Assembly: GCF_015550595.1 (NCBI RefSeq)
Contig: NZ_JADNBB010000005.1
Span: 1-64,000 of the forward strand
Direction: 5' to 3'
DNA: 64,000 bases
Source: Parabacteroides goldsteinii
Lineage (GTDB): Bacteria > Bacteroidota > Bacteroidia > Bacteroidales > Tannerellaceae
Position 1 is the stretch's first letter. Each line of letters opens with the position of its first letter. Shown piece by piece: positions 1 to 11,359 of the stretch. Below the pieces are notes generated by a model, which worked only from the letters and a program-made list of their open reading frames with translations, made no database searches and was not told the origin of the DNA. Both the position numbers and the translations under genes were made by a program.

Positions 1-160
1 CCAAACTTAACCGATTTGTTTCATATTCGTGAACTACTGATAATTTAAAGGACATGCTGTAATCCTTTTGTGTACGTCTAACGTACTTGCTTTCTAACTT
101 TTCCATTTCGTTACTTTGTTAGGTGTAACGATATTTTAGGACTAGACAGGGTAAAGATAC

Positions 161-192
161 AAAAAAGGGCAGCTTTTTTATGGCCGCCCTTT
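161..192 (-). terminator. Rho-independent terminator of secA
   Basis: Read on the minus strand, a 10-bp stem (183-192 pairing with 164-173, with one G-U pair) is followed by a run of U encoded by the A tract at 161-166. It lies just past the secA stop codon. I see nothing else to annotate between 1 and 160. Confidence 0.8.
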
Positions 193-216
193 CCTTATTT
201 GTTATCCTGTCAGGTA

Positions 217-3588
<3,372 letters not shown>

Positions 3589-3649
3589 GATATATATTAA
3601 TTTATTTATTTCGTAAAGTGTTTATTTGTTGACGATCGGGTTTAGTCTG

Positions 3650-5251
3650 TCATTTCTTGGTTGTCAACTCCCAAAGAGGCAGACTCTGGGATGCATTCGG
3701 TGGCCGTATCCTCAGCACATGGGTTACCGTAGGGGCTACCTCTGTGGCTTTCACTTCACGGTAGATATGTTCCGGTTTGAGACCGTTACCCATAAATACC
3801 AATGGGGTAATTACTGCGTTATTACGAATTATTTTAACTTTTTCTTTCGGATTGTCGTTGTTGATGATCCAGCCTGGCTGCAATTCGATGATCAGATCGC
3901 CGCGTTTCAGGTGGTGGGTTCCCTGACGGAACTTGGCAGTCCCTTCGTTCCATTCACCGGTACGCAGGGCGTTGTCGGTGGTAACATGCTGTACACCGCT
4001 GAATTCCATAAGGAATTCGGCCGCCTTGTCCTGTATGGTCGGCAGATCGAGTTTTGCATCTTCAATGGCTTTGCGGTTCAGGTATATTTGGTTGTTGTAG
4101 AATCCTTTTACCCAGCTGCTTTGCTGTCCGTACATGGCCATCAGGTACATGTTCAACAGGGCTACGCAACGTTTCGGGTGGAACTCACCGCCATTGATAA
4201 GCAAACCGTCCGGATATTCCTCTTCGCTTGTATAATAACCGGAACCTGTAAATACGACCAGTGTATTGGCAAGGCCTATCTTTTTATCGATGGCATCGAG
4301 CAATTGCTCCAGGTCTTTATCCAGTTGATAGTAAGTATCCTGTATTTCACGGGTATAGTCCTTACTCATCGTTCCCTTATAGTTACCGGCATAGTAGGTA
4401 ATCGACAGCATGTCCGGACAACTTCGTGTACCGAACGCACCATATTCAAGGAACTGCAGGGCTAACCTGTTTATCTCTTTATTAATGAAAGGTGTTGTTT
4501 TCAGCTTCGGAAAACAATCTTGCGTCTTTTCATTAAAGGTATATTTAAAAGGAATTTCGTCGAGCACGTAAGGGAAAGCATTATACTTTTCCAATGGGAG
4601 GGCCGGAGTCCAGATCATCTTATCCAGACGTGCCGATAACGATTCGGTTCCGTTATTGTAACGGTCTACATACCAGGGAATACCTTTATAATAAGTAGTT
4701 GTCGCCCATTTTCCGTTCAAATCATCCATCCAGAAAGCACCGTTTGCTGCATGGCCGGCCGAAAGGATTGCACTTTCTGCATCCGGGGCGATGGAGTAGA
4801 CATCACTTCTGCCTTTGGAGGCTATTTTCAGTTCGTCTCCGATCGTGGAGCTGAACATCTTTTTAGGAGAGTAATTCTCGCGGGTATAGTTTCCCAGATA
4901 ATCGGCATCGTAAAGGATGGAGACTTCTTTGTCCTTATCGAAATCGTAGTATTTACCTCCGCTGATACCGCTAAAGCAAGGGTTGCTTCCGGTGAATAGG
5001 GTGGCAAAAGCGCTCGCCTGGTCGATGTTGGAGAACTCGAATTTGATATTGTTGTATACCAGACCTTCGTTCATCAACCGTTTGAAACCACGTTCGCCGA
5101 ATGTGTTGTAAAAATATTCTACATAATCGCCCCTCAGTTGATCGACAGTAATGCAAACCACCAACTTGGGGGTACGTTGTTGTGCCTCCAGGTTAGTGAC
5201 TACCAGGATCGCGATAAGCGACGTTATTATTTTTCTCATTCGATTGTCCAT
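3650..5251 (-). CDS. Alkaline-phosphatase-superfamily protein, probable pseudoenzyme
   Basis: The 533-aa protein has an N-terminal signal or anchor segment (about residues 6-23) and a type I phosphodiesterase/alkaline phosphatase fold of the PafA kind: ITVDQLRGDY near residue 37, AGHAANGAFWMDD at 165-177, and a C-terminal VAPTVTHVLRIRPP. Compared by eye with remembered PafA, the catalytic positions are changed. The nucleophile Thr corresponds to Q78, the Lys/Arg pair to D157 and E159, the Asp-His metal pair (TADHG) to TGSGY, and the DYxGH ligands to GNYKG. Only the first Asp (D37) clearly remains. It is therefore probably a binding or scaffold protein and not a phosphatase. The start is placed at 5251, just past the stop of the Lnb-like gene; the longer reading frame would overlap that gene. 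It lies between the Lnb-like gene and secA. Confidence 0.8.
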   Translation of the reverse strand: MDNRMRKIITSLIAILVVTNLEAQQRTPKLVVCITVDQLRGDYVEYFYNTFGERGFKRLMNEGLVYNNIKFEFSNIDQASAFATLFTGSNPCFSGISGGKYYDFDKDKEVSILYDADYLGNYTRENYSPKKMFSSTIGDELKIASKGRSDVYSIAPDAESAILSAGHAANGAFWMDDLNGKWATTTYYKGIPWYVDRYNNGTESLSARLDKMIWTPALPLEKYNAFPYVLDEIPFKYTFNEKTQDCFPKLKTTPFINKEINRLALQFLEYGAFGTRSCPDMLSITYYAGNYKGTMSKDYTREIQDTYYQLDKDLEQLLDAIDKKIGLANTLVVFTGSGYYTSEEEYPDGLLINGGEFHPKRCVALLNMYLMAMYGQQSSWVKGFYNNQIYLNRKAIEDAKLDLPTIQDKAAEFLMEFSGVQHVTTDNALRTGEWNEGTAKFRQGTHHLKRGDLIIELQPGWIINNDNPKEKVKIIRNNAVITPLVFMGNGLKPEHIYREVKATEVAPTVTHVLRIRPPNASQSLPLWELTTKK

Positions 5252-5255
5252 ATCT

Positions 5256-6437
5256 TCAATTGTGCATCCGCCCTCTGTATATACCGAATCCTGAACGTAG
5301 CCAAAGGGTGGCGACAAGCGGAATAAAGGCTATATTTAAATGCTGTGGGATGAAATACCAACCCGCCAACAATAGCGTAAGCGCCGCAAAGTTAATAAAA
5401 TGATAATAATATGCAGCCTTTCCGAACTTTTTTACTGCAAACAAAATAACAGCAACCAGGTCGAATGGTTGCAACCATACGATCGACCAGTTAGGCCAGA
5501 TGCAGGGATGAGTCGATATAAAGCAGAGGAAAAACAACACCGTACCTGCCACTCCTGCAAGGAGAAAGAGGATACAATCCACCAAGCGGAAATATGTTTT
5601 TTTCTTCCATTCGATATAGGTTGTAAACAGTACCAGCAGGAAAATAAGTATGCTGCAAAACATAGGAGTGAACCACTCTTTATTCCCCTGATCGTCGTCT
5701 GTCACCTTTTCTGCAATGCGTGTGGTTGATTTTACGAGCATTCTTTCGCTCCCGTCGGGGTTGACGATCGTTGCCTTTTCGAATTCGTCTTTCAAATATA
5801 CAGGCAGGAACATCATTTCGTGCGGAGTGGCTACGCGGTCTGTCGGGCTTCCGAGTGCCAGGTCGCATCCGAAAGTAAGCCATGGATTGTTACGCGTACA
5901 GTAATTAATAAGGTCGCGGAATGTCTGCGGCTTGGGAGGATCGTTATATCTGACTTCTCCATTCACCTGTTCTTCTACGATTGCAACCGGACGAGTGGCG
6001 CAGTTATCGAAAAAGAAATTGTACCGGTAAACGGCATTCTCCGGCTGTGCGTTGTTGATCAGCGCATTCCATATTTTATCGATCTCTTCTGGGGTGAGGT
6101 TCAGTACCTGTTCGGTTACTTCGCTTCCCCGCATCTGATATTCTACTATATAATGTGAGAAATTGTACGCAGCCAGTTTATAATCCGTTTCCCCTTTCGT
6201 AAAACGATAGATGAAGTTGGGTTTTGAGAAGTCGAAAATACCATAGTTGAATACAACATCGAGCTTATGCAAAGTATCTTTAACCCGTATGGCTGTATGT
6301 CCATATAAAGTATATACTTCATCATTGGATGGAGCTGCCGTCAATATGCTGATCTGCGCTCCATCACTTAATCTGTTTTGTGCTTTTGCCGGGATCAGCA
6401 AAAGGAACAGGAAAAGCAGAAGCAAACTTTTTTTCAT
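5256..6437 (-). CDS. lnb: DUF4105 / Lnb-type lipoprotein N-acyltransferase
   Basis: The protein is 393 aa. A signal peptide (1-19) leads into a periplasmic DUF4105 domain (about 25-250), followed by roughly five membrane segments (near 257-275, 285-307, 324-337, 345-364 and 367-383). From memory, this architecture has been reported as Lnb, the enzyme that adds the third acyl chain to the N-terminal cysteine of lipoproteins in Bacteroides, which lack a classical Lnt. The domain shows a conserved-looking His in LYGHTAIR (H47) and Cys in DNCATRP (C146), which could form a Cys-His active site; that role is inference. It heads the operon with the phosphatase-fold gene and secA. A TAnnTTTG promoter motif lies about 20 bp upstream of the start codon. 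Confidence 0.82.
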   Translation of the reverse strand: MKKSLLLLFLFLLLIPAKAQNRLSDGAQISILTAAPSNDEVYTLYGHTAIRVKDTLHKLDVVFNYGIFDFSKPNFIYRFTKGETDYKLAAYNFSHYIVEYQMRGSEVTEQVLNLTPEEIDKIWNALINNAQPENAVYRYNFFFDNCATRPVAIVEEQVNGEVRYNDPPKPQTFRDLINYCTRNNPWLTFGCDLALGSPTDRVATPHEMMFLPVYLKDEFEKATIVNPDGSERMLVKSTTRIAEKVTDDDQGNKEWFTPMFCSILIFLLVLFTTYIEWKKKTYFRLVDCILFLLAGVAGTVLFFLCFISTHPCIWPNWSIVWLQPFDLVAVILFAVKKFGKAAYYYHFINFAALTLLLAGWYFIPQHLNIAFIPLVATLWLRSGFGIYRGRMHN

Positions 6438-6457
6438 ACGATATTTGTTTTACCGCA

Positions 6458-6465
6458 CAAAGGTA
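6458..6465 (-). promoter_or_regulatory. -7 promoter motif of the lnb-like/secA operon
   Basis: On the minus strand this reads TACCTTTG, an exact match to the Bacteroidota -7 consensus TAnnTTTG. Transcription would begin near 6451, about 14 nt before the ATG at 6437. Confidence 0.7.
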
Positions 6466-6574
6466 GAGCTATTTTTTTAATTGACAATTGGTCACGGTCA
6501 ATTGACGGTTATTTCATTACAGGTTATATTATATGCTGTACGAAATCCCCGCCAATTGTCTTTTTTCTGCCTAT

Positions 6575-6817
6575 CTAAGATCTTTTGAATAGTGAAACGA
6601 TCCATAATAAAACGATTGCACCGATTGTGGACATGACCAGACTGCCGATCACTCCGTTTACACTGAGTCCGAGCAGGCCGAATATCCATCCGCCTAATAC
6701 ACCGCCTATAATACCTACTATCAGGTTTACTATCAACCCGAATCCACTTCCTTTCAATATCTTCCCGGCCAGGAAACCTGCCAGGATACCGATAATAATC
6801 GAACCTATAATTCCCAT
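6575..6817 (-). CDS. GlsB/YeaQ/YmgE-family small membrane protein
   Basis: An 80-aa, glycine-rich hydrophobic protein of the transglycosylase-associated (GlsB/YeaQ/YmgE) family, which is linked to general stress. It has three predicted membrane helices with GxxxG-like spacing (GIIGSIIIGILAGFLAGKI at the start, LIVNLIVGIIGGVLGGWIFG in the middle, SLVMSTIGAIVLLWIVSLF at the end). The start is set at 6817 because the family begins with MGxIxxIIxGxxAG; the longer frame to 6877 adds residues unlike the family. It stands alone, and no consensus promoter was found upstream. Confidence 0.85.
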   Translation of the reverse strand: MGIIGSIIIGILAGFLAGKILKGSGFGLIVNLIVGIIGGVLGGWIFGLLGLSVNGVIGSLVMSTIGAIVLLWIVSLFKRS

Positions 6818-6961
6818 ACTTTTTATTTTATTAGTTTTGTAGATAGAACAAGCGAGCGGCAGGCTTTGTTTTCCCATCTCCTGTAGATATTAAAAGAACC
6901 ATCATAAGCCCGAAGCGGACTGTTTGGGATGAAAGTTTACCCGGGTGCCGATGTTTTCTTT

Positions 6962-7067
6962 GTTCGACAAAGGTCGAACAGCTGTCCGAGCCGGGTCAGA
7001 CAGCTATCCCACAAGTGTCAGACAGCTATCCTACAAGTGTCAGACAGCTGTCCGACCTTTGTCGAAC
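6962..7067. repeat. Intergenic 22-bp direct repeats inside a 25-bp inverted repeat
   Basis: Two 25-bp arms, 6962-6986 and 7043-7067, are inverted copies of each other with 24/25 identity. Three direct copies of the 15-mer GTCAGACAGCTATCC (the third with one change) start at 6995, 7017 and 7039, an exact 22-bp period, so the last copy overlaps the right arm. The core GACAGCTGTC is itself a palindrome. The block sits in the 470-bp gap between the GlsB-like gene and coaX. No gene in this gap is credible. The role is unknown: an interspersed repeat, a tandem protein-binding site or an RNA hairpin are all possible. Confidence 0.85.
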
Positions 7068-7289
7068 GAATATTTCTCCACGAGGTAGGGAATATTTCTT
7101 CACTGGTTGGTCGGAATAGGATGCGGGAAGTTCGGGTTTTGATCGGGTAGAGTATTTTCGGGATTGTACTCTTTTTTTAGTTTATCTTTATTGAAAAAGG
7201 CGGACTCTCAAAGAAATTTAGCAGGTTATCCTCCGGTTATGCATGTTATTTCGTCAATTTTGTTTTTCTTTGCGGAAAATTTCAGTCAC

Positions 7290-8018
7290 GTGAATTTAAT
7301 TATAGAACAAGGAAACACCTCTTCAAAAGTTGCGGTATACAACGGATGGCATATGGAAGCCTCCTTTGTGTACAAGAAATTCGATGTTGATGAATTGGAG
7401 TCTCTCTTTGGGAAATACGATTTTAAACATGGAATATTGTCGACTGTCATAGGCAAAAATGAAGAGCTGAACGATTACCTCCGGGGAAAACTTCAGCGCT
7501 TTATCTTTCTGGATGAAACAGTAAAGTTGCCTATTACGGTTCAATATGAAACGCCCGAAACATTGGGGAAAGACCGGTTGGCTGCGGCTGTCGGGGCTAA
7601 TTACCTGGAACCGGGAAAAGACCTGCTGGTCATCGACGCTGGCACAGCAATTACTTATGAATTGATTGAAGCTTCAGGCACTTTTCTGGGGGGGAATATC
7701 TCTCCGGGAATGACTACCCGTTTCAAAGCTTTGAACTTTTATACAAAAAAACTACCTTTGGTGACGGAACAGGAGGAGATCCCCCTTATGGGCACCAGTA
7801 CTGAGAGTGCTATTCAGGCAGGAGTAGTAAATGGTATTGTTTACGAGATGGATGGATACATCGAGATGTTACGGATAAAATATCCTAACCTTTTGGTTTT
7901 TTTAACAGGCGGTCATTCGTTTTATTTTGAAAGACGGCTAAAAAACTCCATCTTTGCAGACATTAATTTAGTGTTGACAGGATTAAACAGAATCTTAGAG
8001 TATAATGTTGAAGATTAA
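7290..8018 (+). CDS. coaX: Type III pantothenate kinase
   Basis: CoaX phosphorylates pantothenate in the first step of coenzyme A synthesis. The 242-aa length matches the family. The start is assigned to the GTG at 7290 because the family begins with a strand followed at once by the phosphate motif (here NLIIEQGNT). The longer frame from 7164 adds 42 residues unlike the family. GKDRLAAAVGA holds the catalytic Asp region, and VIDAGTAITYE and GGNISPGMTTR complete the ASKHA fold. The usual Asp of the first motif (DxGNT) is Glu here. It opens a rightward run of envelope genes; its 3' end overlaps the next gene by 14 bp, suggesting translational coupling. Confidence 0.93.
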   Translation: MNLIIEQGNTSSKVAVYNGWHMEASFVYKKFDVDELESLFGKYDFKHGILSTVIGKNEELNDYLRGKLQRFIFLDETVKLPITVQYETPETLGKDRLAAAVGANYLEPGKDLLVIDAGTAITYELIEASGTFLGGNISPGMTTRFKALNFYTKKLPLVTEQEEIPLMGTSTESAIQAGVVNGIVYEMDGYIEMLRIKYPNLLVFLTGGHSFYFERRLKNSIFADINLVLTGLNRILEYNVED

Positions 8019-9291
8019 TAAGCTACTAATAGCAAGCATTCTTATATTTACGCAGTTGTCGCTAGCGGCACAAAATAACACTAACTCGCCCTATACCCGG
8101 TTTGGGTATGGTGAATTAGCTGATCGTTCATTCGGAGCCGGACGGGCAATGGGGGGCGTTGGTGTCGGACTGAGATCGCCGAAACAGATAAACCCAATGA
8201 ACCCGGCGTCTTATAGCTGTATGGATTCGTTGACATTTCTGTTTGATTTTGGAGCATCCGGCCAACTTTCATGGTTCGATGACGGAATCAATAAGCAAAA
8301 TAATGTGAATGGAAATGTAGAATATATCGCTTTGCAGTTCCCAATACATAAACGTTTAGCCATGAGTGTCGGGCTTTTACCTTATTCGTATGTAGGGTAT
8401 AGCTTCGGTGCACAAAGAACGAATGAGGCCAATCTGAATTATGTGGAAACATATAATGGATCCGGCGGATTAAACGATTTGTATGTAGGATTGTCTATAG
8501 ATATATGGAAGAAGCGTCTTTCTGTAGGAGCAAATTTCGGATACTTTTTTGGTAATATCAAGCATGAACAGTATTCTATTGTAGGTACCGGAAATACATA
8601 CAATGCGAACCGGAGTCAGAATCTGGAAGTGCGGGATTTGAAAATGGATTTCGGAGTGCAGTATACACACCCGATCAGTAAAACCGAAGAGGTAACTCTG
8701 GGTTTGACCTTTTCACCGAAAAAACGGTTGCATTCAACGTATACCAATACGTCTGTGAAGTATACTGAAAACGGAGCTTCGGAGGTTATCAGTTCCGATA
8801 CACTGAAAAACCAGACTTATGATATTCCGAATTCATTCGGTTTTGGTGCCTCTTACGTAAAAAAGGATAAATTGACATTGGCTGCGGATGTATTGTACGA
8901 AACATGGGGTAAGGCTCATTTCTACAGTTCGGATAATAACTTTAAGAATCGTGTACGTGTAGCTGCCGGTGGTGAGTTTATTCCGAATGCTCAAAATCGT
9001 AATTTCTTCAGCCGGGTAAGATATCGTGCAGGTGCCCATTACAGCAACTCTTATCTGATGATAAATAATGAAAAAGAGGATCCTGCTTATAAAGGTAACG
9101 GGTATAATGAATATGGAGTAAGCGTTGGTATGGGATTACCGTTGATTGATAACCGTTCTCTGATAAATGTGTCTTTTGAATACACAAAGATTAAGCCTGG
9201 AGGTGTGAATATGATTGACGAACAGTATTTCCGTTTTACTGTTAACTACACATTTAACGAAATGTGGTTCTGGAAGAAAAAAGTTGAATAA
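8005..9291 (+). CDS. Outer-membrane beta-barrel protein, FadL/OmpP1-like
   Basis: The 428-aa protein has a signal peptide (about 1-22, ending SLAAQ) and then alternating aromatic/polar strands typical of an outer-membrane barrel, finishing with FRFTVNYTFNEMWFWKKKVE. The early GAGRAMGGVGVG and NPMNPASY resemble the N-terminal plug region of OmpP1/FadL-type hydrophobic-solute transporters, but the match is weak, so substrate and role are open. Its start overlaps the end of coaX by 14 bp. In this run it is followed by a TPR protein and lptC, so a part in outer-membrane maintenance is plausible. Confidence 0.7.
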   Translation: MLKINKLLIASILIFTQLSLAAQNNTNSPYTRFGYGELADRSFGAGRAMGGVGVGLRSPKQINPMNPASYSCMDSLTFLFDFGASGQLSWFDDGINKQNNVNGNVEYIALQFPIHKRLAMSVGLLPYSYVGYSFGAQRTNEANLNYVETYNGSGGLNDLYVGLSIDIWKKRLSVGANFGYFFGNIKHEQYSIVGTGNTYNANRSQNLEVRDLKMDFGVQYTHPISKTEEVTLGLTFSPKKRLHSTYTNTSVKYTENGASEVISSDTLKNQTYDIPNSFGFGASYVKKDKLTLAADVLYETWGKAHFYSSDNNFKNRVRVAAGGEFIPNAQNRNFFSRVRYRAGAHYSNSYLMINNEKEDPAYKGNGYNEYGVSVGMGLPLIDNRSLINVSFEYTKIKPGGVNMIDEQYFRFTVNYTFNEMWFWKKKVE

Positions 9292-9322
9292 TTTAAATTG
9301 CTAACTTAAATTAAAAACAGAT

Positions 9323-10687
9323 ATGAAAATAAAGGTATTATTGATTGCCGCTGCATGTTCCTTAGGAGCATTTGGCGCTCATGCACAGAAAGGAGTAGAT
9401 AATGGTACGCAGTTCGGATCTGGTGAAGACAGTATCCGTTGTATTACCAATATCAGCTTATTCGTTCCTTATGCGAAAGCTGGAAATTTTAAGGACGCTT
9501 ACGATTTTTGGAAAATTGTGTACGATGAATGTCCTGCTGCAACAAAGGATATTTATTTGCATGGTGTGAAGATTATGGCGTGGAAGATCGCCAATGAAAA
9601 GGATCCGGCTAAGAAAGCTGCTTTGGTTGACGACCTGATGGCCGTATACGATAAACGTGTGAAATATTTCGGTGACGACAGACGTTACGGAAAAGACTGG
9701 ATTGTTTCTCGTAAAGCACAGGATTATATCCAGCAGATGGGTGACAAAGCCGATTATAAGAAACTATACGGCTGGTTAGGTGAAATTATCAATGAATTTG
9801 GTGACAAAACTGAAGCATTAGGCGTTTCTTTATATATGTTCGCTTCTTATCAGATGATGGCAGACGATCCTAATCATAAAGGTCAGTATGTAGAAGATTA
9901 TCTGAAAGCTTCAAAAATCCTGGATGCTCAGTTGCAGGCTGCACAGGCTGCTAACAACGAAAAAGAAGTAAACAACCTGACTACATTTAAAACAAGTGTA
10001 AACGGTGCGTTTGCTAATAGTGGTGCTGCCGATTGCGAAACGCTGCAGAGTCTGTATGCTCCTAAAGTGGAAGAAAGTAAAAATGATTTGGCTGCTTTGA
10101 AAGAGATCGTAACTTTACTGAGACGTGTTCGTTGTCAGGAAATCGATGCATTCTTTGCTGCTGCCGGTTATGCTTATCAACTGGAACCGAGTGCTGATGC
10201 TGCTATCGGTATTGCAAAACAGGCTGTAAAGAACAAAGATTATGATAAAGCTATCAAATATTTTGAAGAAGCTGCCAATATGGAAACAGATCCTTCTTCA
10301 AAAGCTGAAGACTATTATATGATCGCTTTGCTTAATTACGACCAGAAGAGTTATTCAAAAGCAAGGGAATATGCTTTGAAGGCTGCTGCTGCAAATTCAA
10401 GCTACGGGCAGCCTTATATCCTGATCGGACAAATGTATGCAGCGACAGTAAAGAATGTATTCCCGAATGACGGTGTACTGGCAAGAGCTGCCTACAATGT
10501 TGCTATCGATAAATGGGAGAAAGCGAAACAGGTTGATGAAAGTTGTATAGATGAAGCAAACAAATTAATTGGAACCTATCGTGCCCACCTACCTTCAACG
10601 GAAGAAGTATTTATGCACCCGGATCTGGAAAAGGGTAAACAATTCACTGTTGGTGGTTGGATCGGAGAACGTACAACAATCAGATAA
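9323..10687 (+). CDS. Secreted tetratricopeptide-repeat protein
   Basis: The 454-aa protein has a signal peptide (about 1-22, ending AHAQK) and TPR-like helical repeats. The clearest are near residues 290-365 (AVKNKDYDKAIKYFEEAANM and KSYSKAREYALKAAAANSSY). It should be periplasmic and act as a protein-binding scaffold; no enzymatic domain is visible. It ends two bases before the lptC start and lies in the run coaX, barrel protein, TPR, lptC, CBS protein, PpiD-like. This supports a role in outer-membrane or LPS assembly, though no partner can be named. Confidence 0.8.
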   Translation: MKIKVLLIAAACSLGAFGAHAQKGVDNGTQFGSGEDSIRCITNISLFVPYAKAGNFKDAYDFWKIVYDECPAATKDIYLHGVKIMAWKIANEKDPAKKAALVDDLMAVYDKRVKYFGDDRRYGKDWIVSRKAQDYIQQMGDKADYKKLYGWLGEIINEFGDKTEALGVSLYMFASYQMMADDPNHKGQYVEDYLKASKILDAQLQAAQAANNEKEVNNLTTFKTSVNGAFANSGAADCETLQSLYAPKVEESKNDLAALKEIVTLLRRVRCQEIDAFFAAAGYAYQLEPSADAAIGIAKQAVKNKDYDKAIKYFEEAANMETDPSSKAEDYYMIALLNYDQKSYSKAREYALKAAAANSSYGQPYILIGQMYAATVKNVFPNDGVLARAAYNVAIDKWEKAKQVDESCIDEANKLIGTYRAHLPSTEEVFMHPDLEKGKQFTVGGWIGERTTIR

Positions 10688-10689
10688 TT

Positions 10690-11358
10690 ATGACTGAAAC
10701 GCGTTTTCTTTGTAAAACGGGAAAATATAGCATAACAACTACCTTCGCGGTGGTTGTTATGCTTCTTTTATTTATGGCGTCTTGTGGGAAAGAGAATAAA
10801 GAAGTGGTCGAAGTTGCTTTCGATCCGGAAAATACTTATACGATGAGAACCACTGATGCCACCAGCTTGATCTCCGACTCGGGGATTACTCGTTATAGGC
10901 TGAATGCGAAAGAGTGGTTGGTATTTGGTAAGGCCAAGGAGCCTCATTCTTATTTTCCTCAAGGAGTTTATGTGGAAAAATTTGATTCTTTATTTAATGT
11001 AGAAGCAAGTGTAAAGGCTGATACTGCTTACTATTGGGACAAGAAAGGATTATATAAACTGATCGGTCACGTGAGTATATTGAGCTTGGAAGGAAAGAAA
11101 TTAGATACTTCGATACTGTTTATCGACCAGAAGGAAGATAAAATTCATACGGATGAATATTTTGAGCTGCAGGAAGGAGAGAAGGTTATTACAGGTATCG
11201 GTTTTGAGTCTAATCAAAATATGACGAAGTATAAGATATTTAATTCACAAGGGACTTTCCCTGTAAACGAAGCTCCTCGTGACTCGTCGAGAGTGAATAC
11301 AGCTTCCGATTCGACGGTTATGGATGTGGCAAAGGCCGATTCAATAAAAAAAGATTAG
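10690..11358 (+). CDS. lptC: LPS export lipoprotein LptC
   Basis: LptC is the periplasmic, inner-membrane-anchored part of the Lpt bridge that passes lipopolysaccharide from LptBFG to LptA. The protein is 222 aa. Its N-terminus carries a hydrophobic segment and a lipobox (LLFMASCGKE), as in Bacteroidota LptC, and is followed by a beta-jellyroll-like region (RLNAKEWLVF, ASVKADTAYYWDKKGLYKL, DQKEDKIHTDEYFEL). The start at 10690 follows the TPR gene stop by 2 bp; a longer frame would overlap that gene. The next gene starts one base after its stop. A polar Ser/Asp/Thr-rich tail follows the domain. Confidence 0.88.
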   Translation: MTETRFLCKTGKYSITTTFAVVVMLLLFMASCGKENKEVVEVAFDPENTYTMRTTDATSLISDSGITRYRLNAKEWLVFGKAKEPHSYFPQGVYVEKFDSLFNVEASVKADTAYYWDKKGLYKLIGHVSILSLEGKKLDTSILFIDQKEDKIHTDEYFELQEGEKVITGIGFESNQNMTKYKIFNSQGTFPVNEAPRDSSRVNTASDSTVMDVAKADSIKKD

Positions 11359-11359
11359 T

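Noticed and set aside
6962-7067. Invertible promoter between the GlsB-like gene and coaX
   Set aside because: The arms are nearly identical, but the spacer is only 56 bp, is filled with direct repeats and contains no TAnnTTTG motif, so a repeat or protein-binding site fits better.
6929-7150. 73-residue open reading frame over the 22-bp repeats
   Set aside because: The translation is cysteine- and arginine-rich and follows the repeat; no start signal or promoter supports it.
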